Assembly (NCBI RefSeq): GCF_050436995.1
Contig: NC_134771.1
Location: 4,567,501-4,631,500 of the forward strand
Origin: Anticarsia gemmatalis
Lineage: Eukaryota > Arthropoda > Insecta > Lepidoptera > Erebidae
Length of the DNA: 64,000 nucleotides
Direction of reading: 5' to 3'
Shown: positions 44,101 to 54,445 of the stretch, piece by piece
Numbering within the stretch: position 1 is the first letter of the stretch
Layout of the letters: each line of letters opens with the position of its first letter
The notes under the pieces: model-generated
Databases searched by the model: none
Told to the model about the DNA's origin: nothing
The model's input: the letters and a program-made list of their open reading frames with translations, nothing else
Made by a program: the position numbers and the translations under genes

Positions 44101-47100
44101 AAAATAAAAAAGTCAAAAGCAATACAAAATTGAGAACACAAACACTTCACTGTGATTTTTAATTCAACATCCATCTAAATTAATTATTTACCGGTTATAA
44201 AATCCTCGAAGCAATTAATTTTACGGTTTTAGGATAGGTCTATTTGTAGTTTGTGATCCCGAGAGGGCCTTTATTCATGAGCAGAGACTGTTCGCGTCAG
44301 GTGTCGGCCTCTCAGGACAGTTTTAATATAAATTCAAATAATATTGTTCATTGTACTTTATGAAAATAAATGGCTGTTGTTGTAAGGAATATGGTATTTG
44401 CTGACTTTATCAATGGGTACATTAAATCACGCCTTTTTGTCTGAGGCACACAGAGACCAGAACTTTAACTTCATAATGATTACTAATTAAATAGAATTCA
44501 CAAGGAGTAATATTTACAACGAGTGTGTTTATCTACTACTAGTTAACCCACACAGCTCTGCTTAGGATTTTTTCGCATTTTTTTTTATATTCCTCTACAT
44601 AAAAACCTTTCTGTGTCATAAAAACAATTTGTAGAATTGGTTGAGCCAATCCTGAGTTTTGCGCTGAGCAACATATTTGGCGATTCATTTTTATACATAC
44701 AATTTCCTGGGACACCGTAGAAAAAATCTAAAACACAGTATTTTTATATAACCTCCCAGCTAGGGCACAAAATCGGTGCAAAAATTTGTGTAGACATTTT
44801 TAACCGATATCAAATAAAGCACGAACTACTTGAGAGATTTACTTTTCAGAATCTCTTCACTATCAGGCCTTGAGGGTCAAACATTAACAAAAGGTCGTAG
44901 CTCCCATCTAGTCCCTCACAAAAGGACCACTAAAAGATCCAAGATTTGAATAACACTACGTGATTTGCCTAAAAAAATACATTGCGATTTTGTCTCGATT
45001 TCTTTTGATAATGTAAATGAGCAAGCAGCAATTTTTGTGTTTACAGTCGAAATTGGCATTTGCATTAAAGTTAAGAGATCTTTTACAAGAATATTACTAT
45101 AGTACTACATAATCTACATATTATTATAATCAAGAGACGTTCTTTCATATTTGTGCATTTTTCATAGTATGCCTGAAAAGCAGTCTTGCCTAAGGGTATC
45201 GTGTTATAACCCAGGTAACTTGTGGAGGTTCGATAGGCAATCGCTCTATGCTAAATACTGGTATTCAGCTGCATGCAGTGAGACTGAAAGCCGTCTTATT
45301 TTATTATTTTTATGTACTTAAATTATATGCTAACAGAAAGCGCGGGTCAGTTAGTTATACCATGATTTGTACTAAAACAATATTCTGTCTCTATCATTAT
45401 AACATTTAGTGGCATTGTGTATCAATGAAATATTTATCGTACACTCTCATCTGCCCTTGATAACTGTCCAGTTACCTTAAACTCAATTGATAAGAAACAC
45501 CTTATGTTACTCAATAATGTTCCAATTTTCTACCGGTTAGAAGTATTGTTCAAATCGAGTGGTATTTTTCATCTGCCTGTTACATTTTCATAGCTAAATA
45601 GTTAAACAGATTTTAAAGAAAATTTGCAGGATGATAGATTGTAACTGAAGGATATATGTACATAGATTTGTTTTTCACAAAATAGTATATATGAACGGAG
45701 CCATTATAAAGGCTGTTTCTTTTCATTGATTTTGAGATACCTAGAATTTGTAAAGTGCTTGTTGGGTTTTACAACTATTATATACCGTTACATAGTTTTA
45801 TGCGCGCTTCGAGACTAATTGCCCCAACATAAATGTCCAATTAAATATCATAAGCGTTTTGTAGGTATGCGAATTAGATGGTCATAAAAATAATGGTTAT
45901 TGTCTAATGGGAGGCTTAAGTGGTCTGCAGAGTATACTAAAATAATAGTCTAGAGAGTATAGACCAACCCTCTTATTCATAAACACACTATAAACCTATT
46001 TTAGTTAAAAAACTACTAAAATATGTTTTCTCTTTTTCATTTCGCTAAGGAGTGAAAGAAACAAAATTCTTTAAAAGCCTTTCATAACTTCACATATTTT
46101 TATGAATAAGAGAGTAATATTTTAACACTAAATTTCTCGTTTAGTTTTTTTGGAATTGTAAGCATAGAGGCTGCCGTAGTCGTGGTTCGGCGCACCTACA
46201 TTTCCCTATGCAGCATCTTTCACCATTTATCAATGTCTGAAGTCCAAACGGTAACAAGATTGTCAATGAAACGAAATGGTTCTAGTTCGATAGCCTAGTC
46301 TGCAATCGTAGTTATTAAGTATTAAAATAATCATTGCAGCCACGCATAGAATACTTTTTACATTGGAAAGTCGCAAGCCAAATCTTGTGTACAATATTAT
46401 TAACTAGAGGCCGCCCGCGACGTCGTCCGCGTGGAAACCCTTCCCGTGTAAACCCCAATCCCTCGGAAACTCCGGGATAAAAAGTAGCCTATGTGTTATT
46501 CTGGGTCTTCAGCTACCTACATACCAAATTTCATCGAAATCGGTTTAGTAGTATTTGCGTGAAAGCGTAACACACATCCATATATAAATACTAACAAACT
46601 TTCGCATTTATAATATTAGTAGAATAGTAGGATAAAACTGTTTCATAAACGGGTACTAGTTTAACAACTTAATTCAAAATCATAACAGTTCAAAATTTCC
46701 ACAGCAGAAGTGTAAATAGTTTGCCAAATTGCATTAAAATCGCTCGTTGACTGCAAACTCTGCATCGACAATAATGGCGCAGTTTTGTTCCCGGCTGCAA
46801 TAAGCAGCAAATACGGTTCATTTTATTTGGCCATTTCAAAGGTTATTTGGTCAAGCGTTCTTGTGGGATACATAATAGTAATGTTTTCTACCTTTTTCGC
46901 ATTTGGGTGATCTTTGACCGTTATAAATAGTTAAGTAGGTGTTTATTTTGGCTAGTAAACTCAAGGTGCCTTTCATTCCAGAAGACTTGTAGCCGACATA
47001 CGGTTTCTGAGGTACATATAGCGGTAGTTTAGTAGCGTTTGAGCTTATATAAAAATGACACCTTAAAAAGATTAGAGAACTTTCTGGTGACAAACAGGTT

Positions 47101-48070
47101 TCTGAGGCACATTTAGCGGCAAATGTGCCTCAGAAACCGGGCAATTGAGACGGTAGTAGGTGATTTCTTTTTTGCTTATAAACAATATACATATTATACC
47201 GCCTTTTCCCCATAGGGCTAGGCAGAGAACGAGCAAGAAAGTACGATCCTTATAAACTTCCTTTGCCTCATTCACTTCCATACATCTTGTCATACAGGAC
47301 TACCGATAACTACAGCGCTTTTTGCTTATAACTACGCCATTTTATTCGTAAATAACAATGGCTCAACTGTAACACGGCCTCTGTCGTCCGATCGGCATTG
47401 TATGTAACACAATGATCACGAGGTCTCGGGTTCAATTACAAATACGACCATGGATGCATAAAGTATACATCAACTTATACAACATGAGTGTTGTTTTAAA
47501 GAAAACTAATAAAATTACGCCTTTTTTCCTATAGGGGTATAAGCAGAGAGCAAAGAACGCCAATAGGTTCGATCTTTACAAACTTCCTTTGCCTCATTCA
47601 CACCCATACATCTTGTCAAGACTTAATTATTCTTTAAAAAACCCTTTAAAAGATCAGTATTACCATATAATAATATAATAATAAACAATATTCTATCTCT
47701 TTCACAGACCGTCCAGCTCACCCAAGCCCAGAAAGACAAAGCGACACAAATCTCAGCAGAATGCTTGAAAGAATCAGGAGTTAAGCCCGAAGTCATTGCC
47801 GAAGCCAAGAAGGGACACTTCACAGACGACGAGGGTCTCAAGAAGTTCACATTGTGCTTCTTCCAGAAGGCCGGCATCGTAGGATCTGATGGAAAGCTGA
47901 ACGTGGAAACAGCTCTATCCAAATTACCCCCTGGTGTCGACAAAACTGAAGCAGAGAAGGTTCTCGAAGGCTGCAAGAACAAAACTGGCAAGGATGCCGC
48001 TGACACAGCCTTTGAAATCCTCAAATGCTACCGTGCCGGAACTAAAACACACATCTTCCTAGGTTTTTAA
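41188..48070 (+). CDS. Odorant-binding protein, Minus-C type (two exons)
   Basis: Exons are 41188-41241 (signal peptide) and 47708-48070 (whole mature protein), joined in phase 0 across a 6.5-kb GT-AG intron. The product is 138 aa. Residues 1-17 are a signal peptide (core VLLICFLAVTGIAA). The mature part has the all-alpha PBP/GOBP pattern with QKDKATQI..ECLKESGV near its start and CFFQKAGIVGSDGKLN in the middle. Only four cysteines are present (37, 68, 107 and 125). Spacing shows that the classical C2 and C5 are replaced by Lys and Ala, which defines Minus-C OBPs, so two disulphides remain. These proteins carry small hydrophobic ligands in sensillar lymph or other secretions. The ligand cannot be told from sequence. 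The C-terminus ends in hydrophobic IFLGF. If the exon at 52950 belongs to the AHCYL gene, this gene is nested in its first intron on the opposite strand. Confidence 0.92.
41868..42003 (-). mobile_element. SINE family A 3' fragment
   Basis: Reverse copy starting 'acgtcccgctgctgcgcaag' and lacking the tRNA-like head. It lies tail-out next to the + copy at 42020. Confidence 0.72.
42020..42303 (+). mobile_element. SINE family A, full-length copy
   Basis: Head 'ttagccgagtagtataag', B box 'ggttcgaaccc', body 'cggtgaaggaaaacatcgtg', tail 'gcccagcagtgggac'. Confidence 0.85.
43764..44032 (-). mobile_element. Non-autonomous Helitron, copy 8
   Basis: Complete reverse copy from CTAGCTGACCCGCGCAACTT to the end TATTAGTATAGA, between A and T. 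Confidence 0.9.
45180..45300 (-). repeat. Dispersed repeat D
   Basis: Contains 'gtatcgtgttataacccagg', 'tcgataggcaatcgctc' and 'attcagctgcatgcagtgag'. Confidence 0.6.
45968..46114. mobile_element. MITE with CCCTCTTATTCATAAA inverted ends, copy 2
   Basis: Second copy of the element at 10856-10990, in opposite orientation. Confidence 0.75.
46407..46625 (+). mobile_element. RTE-like non-LTR 3' end
   Basis: Contains 'gaggccgcccgcgacgtcgt', 'ataccaaatttcatcgaaat' and 'tttcgcatttataatattag', the tail typical of lepidopteran RTE elements. Confidence 0.65.
46996..47138. mobile_element. Palindromic MITE family, rearranged copy 4
   Basis: Begins with a diverged left arm (46996-47050). It ends with a compact hairpin made of two left-arm ends: 18-bp perfect arms 47097-47114 and 47121-47138 around loop AGCGGC. 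Confidence 0.72.
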
Positions 48071-48241
48071 CTTCAAAACACTACAAAAAGCTTAGCAAAG
48101 CTCCTAACGACCTACATTTGTGACGCAACGTAATGACCTGGATTTCTCTGGACTAGTAAACCTTTCCTCGCATTTCAACTGTTGGAGATACTAAATTGTG
48201 TTATTTAAAACACTAATATCACAGTTCAATTCCTATAATGG

Positions 48242-48247
48242 AATAAA
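48242..48247 (+). terminator. Poly(A) signal of the odorant-binding-protein gene
   Basis: AATAAA 172 nt after the stop codon. Confidence 0.7.
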
Positions 48248-48356
48248 CACATTATACAAAACAATTTAGGAGAATGGATACCCATATTTATAATTCAAAC
48301 TTTTGTTTTACATAACACAATGATATCCAACAAAAATGTTTCTCAATATACGTTAA

Positions 48357-48510
48357 TAACACGCGATTAAGGCACTTTATTAGCACGCAATCGCGAATGC
48401 GTGCGTCTAGCGTCGCGGTTAACGTGACACTAACGTATGTGATGCATCTCTGTAAACAAACGCGTGCAACGCGTGCATCTTTCTGTGTTAAAGTGATGAA
48501 TCGCGTGTTA
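48357..48510. mobile_element. Candidate MITE with TAACACGCGATT inverted ends
   Basis: A 12-bp perfect terminal inverted repeat (48357-48368 and 48499-48510) close to TTAA sequences. The interior is rich in CpG and GCGTGC. Confidence 0.5.
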
Positions 48511-50350
48511 ATTAATGTGAATGCATTTCTGTTACTGTTAAAATTTTAAGTTTATTTTCAGCCTTTCAAGGGCGTCGGGATGTTTAATATTAAATTACTG
48601 TTATGTCAACTTTTGTTGTAAGTTATTTAAATGAATTTATTAATATCTTTCATATTTATGGCTTTTATTTACTTCCCAAATTATGTATTATATTACGAAT
48701 ATCGTTTTTTGTAGATTATGTAGAAAAAAATCATAAAATGCAATTTATATTCTGGTAATTTCGTTAAATAGCTACTTTTTTATCAAATTGGTAGTTATCG
48801 TAAGTATTTAAAAAAACCGTATAAAATTATAAACAAAGCACCGATGCAGTATAATTATATTCGTTCCACTTTCACACTGGTCTCACAAATCGATTTACTG
48901 CATAGTGGACAAACATATAGAGTTATATATTCCCATTAAAAACACATATTTCCAGGAAAATATGAATACGTAACCATAAACGACGTGCTGTCTCTTTCAC
49001 TCTTACCAAATACAGGGAATCACTGTTGTACTAATACTGCTTAGTCATAAATGTTAATGGAATATGTCGTACATCAATTTTTGACATTAATTGAGACGGA
49101 CAAAGAAGACACATTAAGTGACAAGTAATAAAAATGTATATCCATACGTGTTACTTTTTAAATAATTGCTGAAACGTGACAGAACTTGCAATAAAACTAA
49201 AATGTAACAACTATTTCGCTGACGGAACACTGTAAATAGACCAACTAAAATTAACACGCAAATATTAATTTAAACACTCAATAAAAACAACAAAAAAACC
49301 GTATTTACGATTCACCGAAATCGATATCACATCACTAAACACTCACAGACAAAAAATAATACGCGAGAAAAAAATAAAAAACGTTCGAAAATCAAACTTT
49401 AGAATACGTTCGTCGCGTTTAGCGCGCACTCCAAATGTGTGGCGAGCTCGTCTCTATAATCACGTGTGCCACAATATGGAAGCGGCTTTTTTAATAAAAA
49501 ATATTATAGGTATAGAAAAAAACTGTAATAATATTGCATTATGGATAATTGTATTTAAGTGCCTCCGTAAATAAGTAGTAATTACGATAACAAAGCATGC
49601 ATGATGGTATTCAAGGTTCGATGCTCGAGCCGAGCAAAATGTGAAGTAGAAAACTTTAAATTACACCGATTTTCTTGAAAAGATTTTCTTTTACTCCAAA
49701 AATATTTTTAAAGAAAATTAGGTTTAGCTATTTCGAGACCCATAAACATATTTTATGTCTTTATAAAATCAGTCGTAGCATAAAAACTACTGATCCGATT
49801 TTAATAAAAAAAATACAGAACGTAAGCCTGTAAAACGGTCTACAAACTGCAACATATTCCATCAAAATCGGTACAGTATTACCAGAGAAAACAGACAAAG
49901 TCACGTACGTCAACTAGTCGCAGAGAAATGTGGACGGTAATAAAATTTTAATTAGTTTATCTCGACGTTTTTATCTGAGTTAGTTTAGGTGGCTATTTTA
50001 ATAAAATACGTATTCAAGGCCGTTCGATATGCATAAATAATATTTCTTTTAACTCCACACCTGCTGCATACAAAGGTGTAGGCAGATGTGTATCGAAATA
50101 ATTTAATAATTCTTTATATTTGTTGTTTAAAATCGTTAGTCAGGTCAAAAAATAAGTCTTTAAGCCATGTCAAATGCTTGAACCACTTTCACACTATAAC
50201 CACTAACCATACGACGGCAAATATACAAAAAATCACACCTCTTTCCCATAGGGGTAGACAGACGCCAAAGAACGCCACTTAGTACGATGCTTACAAACTT
50301 CCCTTGCCTCATTCACATCCATACATCTTGTCATACAGGACCACGATAAA

Positions 50351-50614
50351 TCTATACTTCTATACTATAATATTATAAAGCTGAAGAGTTTGATTGTTTG
50401 TTTGTTTGAACGCGCTAATCTCAGGAACGACTGGTCCGATTTGAAAAATTCTTTCAGTCTTAGATAGTCCATTTATTGAGGAAGGCGATAGGTTATATGT
50501 CATCACGCTACGACCAATAGGAGCAGAGTAACAGTAAGAAATGTTACAAAAACGGGGAAAATGTTGACCCATTCTCTCTTATGTGACGCAAGCGAAGTTG
50601 CGCGGGTCAGCTAG
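50351..50614 (+). mobile_element. Non-autonomous Helitron, copy 9
   Basis: Complete, with a slightly duplicated 5' end (TCTATACTTC then TATACTATAATATTA) and intact hairpin plus CTAG. Confidence 0.9.
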
Positions 50615-50894
50615 TAAATAACTAAATACATAAATGCATCGAGTTATTATGTTCTAGATTTTAAATTGCATTCAATTACTTCATATTGACCTACATGTCT
50701 CGTACTACAGCTGTGACATTTAACAACATACTATGTCGCCCTGCGGCATTGCTTGTTGTATACTTTTTTCTATTTTCTGCTCAGATGAGGTTATTGGCTG
50801 ACCTAGATAGCCAGTTCAATATGTATAGCTGTTATTATCTGAACATTTTTATGTAAATTTCAATAAGCAATATTCTACTGTTTAAACACTTAGA

Positions 50895-51144
50895 TCTATA
50901 CTAATATTATAAAGCTGAAGAATTTGTTTGTTTGTTTGAACGCGCTCATCTCAAGAACTACTGGTCCGATTTGAAAAATTCTTTCATTGTTAGATAGCTC
51001 GTTTATCGAGGAAGGCTATAGGATAGATATCATCACGCTACGACCAATAGGAGCAGAGTACCAGTAAAAAATATTACAAAAACGGGGAAAATGATGACCC
51101 ATTCTCTCTTATGTGACGCAAGCGAAGTTGCGCGGGTCAGCTAG
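50895..51144 (+). mobile_element. Non-autonomous Helitron, copy 10
   Basis: Complete copy in the same orientation as, and 280 bp after, copy 9. It runs TC...CTAG between A and T. Confidence 0.92.
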
Positions 51145-51379
51145 TAAGTAGATATATTTGTAACATTACAGATTAGTTTCATGACTTATGAATAAGTTCA
51201 AGATCTAATAGTTAAAGCCAAAACAAATGTGTCAATATTCCTCTGGATAACCTAACCGATACTTACTTAATACACGTAATGTATGTCGTTACCTAGTTAC
51301 TAGTTTACAACAAAGTTATCTAAAACTGAATTTTGGCCGTTAGAGAGCCTGCTATCGATTAAAATTAAAATAAATTAAA

Positions 51380-51740
51380 CCCATTAATGTCCCATTGCTG
51401 AGCAAGGGTCTGATCCCGGAACGAGGGAGGTGTAAGGCCTTGAGTCCACCACGCTAGCCAAGTGCGGTTTGGGGACGTTGCATACCTTGAAGAGCTGTTC
51501 TTAAGAACTCTCAGGCATGCAAGGTTGCACCACGATGTTTTTCATCAACAAGTGATAATTATCTCTAATACACACATAACTTTGAAAAGTCATTGGTGTG
51601 TTGCCGCGGGTTCGAACTGTCGACCACTTACGTGATAGGTGCCAACTTAAACCACTCGGCTATCATTGTTCCCGCGGATAAGAACCTTCGACCACATGCG
51701 TGTGGGAGGTGCCAACTTAAACCACTCGGCTATCATTGTT
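51380..51740 (-). mobile_element. SINE family A copy with a duplicated head
   Basis: Reverse-strand copy. The tRNA-like head segment 'gtgccaacttaaaccactcg' occurs twice, at about 51640 and 51710, in tandem. Confidence 0.78.
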
Positions 51741-52024
51741 CAAAGTATTAACAAGCAATGAGGAATCAAAAAGCCCTTCGGAAAATTCAAAATAATCCGC
51801 CAATGCAGTACCTCTCAACATACAACATAAAATATTCGTGTTGCCATGGCAACAATGGAGAATTCGAGAAGAATTGCTCTAATCTGTTGGCAGTGTGCCA
51901 CCTAACTACTTCAAATACATCCAGGTGTCGTATGAAAGGTTTATCGAGTATGCGCCACTTTTATTGTGGACATTTCTTCTTATAAAATGAGTGATGAAAT
52001 GTTACTTGAATAATGTTCATTTAT

Positions 52025-52185
52025 TTTACTGTCTCCACGGCGCAGTGGAGCCAGTAAAGGCCGCAGGCGAGCAACGACACTACCATTGCGCTGGGAAGTC
52101 GTGGGTTCGATTCCCACACGGGACAATTATTTGTGCGATCCACAAATAGTTGTTTTGGGTCTGGTTGTACTTTGTGTCTATTACA
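52025..52185 (+). mobile_element. SINE family B copy, 3'-truncated
   Basis: A-box-like 'ccacggcgcagtggagccag', B box 'gggttcgattccc', body 'gtgcgatccacaaatagttg'. Confidence 0.75.
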
Positions 52186-52949
52186 ATAACTATTTCAAGC
52201 TTAATATTATAATCTAACGGGTCTTAAAACCAATTAAAAATTAAAGTTTAGGGTTAACGGGTCTTAAAAGCAATTGAAAATTAAAGTTTACACCTTATTT
52301 GTTTACCCGATTTCATATCAAGCTTAATTATTTACGCAGGTAATTATTTTAAACGCCTAGGGTGCCCCGGTTTAGATAAACAGACCCGAGGCCAACACTT
52401 GTCTATGTATTGACAAAGTTGCTCACCTTTAGCTAACGTCCGGTGATTGCAACTAGTTAGCACTAAGTAACACGATTGGGTACAAACCAAACGCAAATGT
52501 ATCTTGGTAGTCCAAGGAGCAGTGTTACATGGATTTGGTCAAATAAGACACATGAAGAAACTAGCACTTTTTGGGTGGTAAAGTAGAGAAAGAGGAGTAC
52601 GTAGAAGAAATTTGAAGAAACTTCTTGAAGAGGCTCACCTTTATTATAAGAGATAACAAAAAAAACACTTCTTAAAACTGCGGGCCAGGAAGTAAAAGAA
52701 ATTAGACGAATTTTATCAAAGGAGCTCATTTGTACTCACTCATGTGTATAACAATAAAAAAATAATTACAATTGCGAATTATATTTTAGTACTGCTTCCT
52801 GCTTTTCGTAAGCAACATCGAAATACAATCCCACTTAGTTATAATAAAGTTAACGCACACGCGCGACACTAAAAACAAACTCCCGCGCAGTTGCAACATC
52901 TGTCAGGACATTACCCAAAAACCGGTGTTTTTAAAAAACCGTAACTTAC

Positions 52950-53025
52950 CGTCAATAAATTCCAAATCACTGGCATCCTCACTAATCACTTTTAGAGTTG
53001 ACACTTTTAATTTGGACATTGGCAT
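52950..53025 (-). CDS. AHCYL1: Probable alternative distal first coding exon of the AHCYL-like gene
   Basis: Minus-strand exon with an ATG in good context (A at -3). Its 25 codons plus one nucleotide read MPMSKLKV..ISEDASDLEFID and then G, followed by a consensus donor GTAAGTTAC. The single overhanging G matches the phase of AHCYL exon 2 (25150), whose first two bases are GG. Joined, the junction reads FIDG-SSSDEDEG, a natural acidic Ser-rich tail for this family, and gives a 477-aa isoform. No other minus-strand exon between here and 25653 was found that could take this donor. The link is an inference that needs a transcript. It could instead start an unrelated gene. Confidence 0.6.
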
Positions 53026-53694
53026 TTTCACGAGTTGCCTAGTCTAAAGTAGGCTGCAAACTAACGTGGTCGTAGCCTTGTCACTCACTGCTTAAAAAGT
53101 AAATGCTATTAAATTATGTTTGAATTAGTAGATAGTGTGGCTTATGTAACATATTTTGGTAGGTGTTGTGATGCTCAAATATTGTTTTGACCCCATGGGG
53201 AGCTATGGTGTAGGTTGCAAAATAGACGAACTTTGTTTTATCCTATAGCAATTGCAATTTTCTTTTTTTAATGTGACATTACCTTTCCCTAGAATCTAAA
53301 ATTGTAACTTAAATTCTTCTCTTTCTGCTTCTTCTTTTTGAACAGTTGTAAGGATATTTAAGGGTAATATTTACTTAGCAAGTAAGAATTAAGGCTTAAT
53401 TTACTTTTATTTATTTTAATTCTATTACAGCATTATCTATTAAAGCCTCGCAAGTTTAATGATGCCACTTTGGCAACCATAATAGGTAACAGACTCTATT
53501 ACGGGGACAAGTTGAGTCTCTTAAACCTTCATCATTCCACCATCACCAATCAGTACACTTATCAACCAACAGTTTTTAAAAGGGGGTCAAAGCAGCTTAA
53601 ACTTTGAGTACCACCGTCACGCCTTTCTAATAAACATAGTGACGTCACAGCCCACTCTCCGTACATTTGCACCACATTCGCACATCTATTCAAA

Positions 53695-53946
53695 TCTATA
53701 CTAATATTATAAAGCTGAAGAGTTTGTTTGTTTGTTTGTTTAACGCGCTAATCTCAGGAACTACTGGTCCGATTTCAAAAATTATTTCAGTGTTAAATAG
53801 CCCATTTATTGAGGAAGGCTATAGGCTATAATCATCACGCTACGACCAATAGGAGCAGAGTACCAGTAAAAAATGTTACAAAAACGGGGAAAATTTTGAC
53901 CCAATCTCCCTTATGTGACGCAAGCGAAGTAGCGCGGGTCAGCTAG
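53695..53946 (+). mobile_element. Non-autonomous Helitron, copy 11
   Basis: Complete TC...CTAG copy. The hairpin has one change (AGTAGCG for AGTTGCG). Confidence 0.9.
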
Positions 53947-54164
53947 TCTAATCATACATACATGCTGGCACTTGACCCGTTTGAAGGACTTAGCTTGCGT
54001 TTAATTGCTATTAACAACAATTCATTTGCAACAGCAAAGTACTTGGGCTGACATCTTGTCTAGGAAACTATTTGGATTCATGGAGTAAAGCTTTAGTCAT
54101 AACTAGAGACATGATCACATGTTACAGAAAATACATAAAACTATTAAACATGAGCACAGGTATC

Positions 54165-54445
54165 ATACACACACACGTAACATCACGACTGTTATACCCA
54201 AAGGTACAGGGAAATGTGTATGAAATACACCCACATCTCACCATGTACTGTTAGTTCCAAGAAACAGGGGGCGAGCCTATTGCCATATATAACTACAGGC
54301 TACTTTTAACAATATTATAATACAAATCACAAAAGATCAATACCTTCGTTCCCGGTAAATGCCAATAGGCTTGCCCCCTATTACATGAGACTCATATTGA
54401 TATTGGCGAAACGTGGGTGTATTTTCACTTTGAGGTAAGTATTTA
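54165..54445. repeat. Imperfect inverted repeat
   Basis: About 54215-54285 and 54367-54440 are diverged reverse complements ('acacccac', 'agggggcgagcctattg' against 'aataggcttgccccct'). Confidence 0.55.

Larger units (their letters stand above)
41250..47700. other. Odorant-binding-protein intron, repeat-rich
   Basis: Contains SINE A copies, a Helitron, a MITE of the CCCTCTTATTCATAA family, an RTE-like tail and repeat units at 47195-47320 and 47514-47616. Short SINE A ends are also seen at 42584-42650 (+) and 42850-42923 (-). No further exon seen. Confidence 0.6.
48520..52940. other. Gene-poor interval with repeats
   Basis: No exon seen apart from the elements listed separately. The stretch 49330-49480 is GC-richer, with a CACGTG E-box at 49461-49466. 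It looks like a promoter or leader read on the minus strand, but has no coding potential that I can support. Confidence 0.4.

Noticed and set aside
47623..48024. 133-codon minus-strand frame
   Set aside because: Antisense shadow of the odorant-binding-protein exon.
52463..52729. 88-codon minus-strand frame just downstream of the distal AHCYL exon
   Set aside because: No suitable acceptor phase or recognisable domain. The amino-acid composition looks random.
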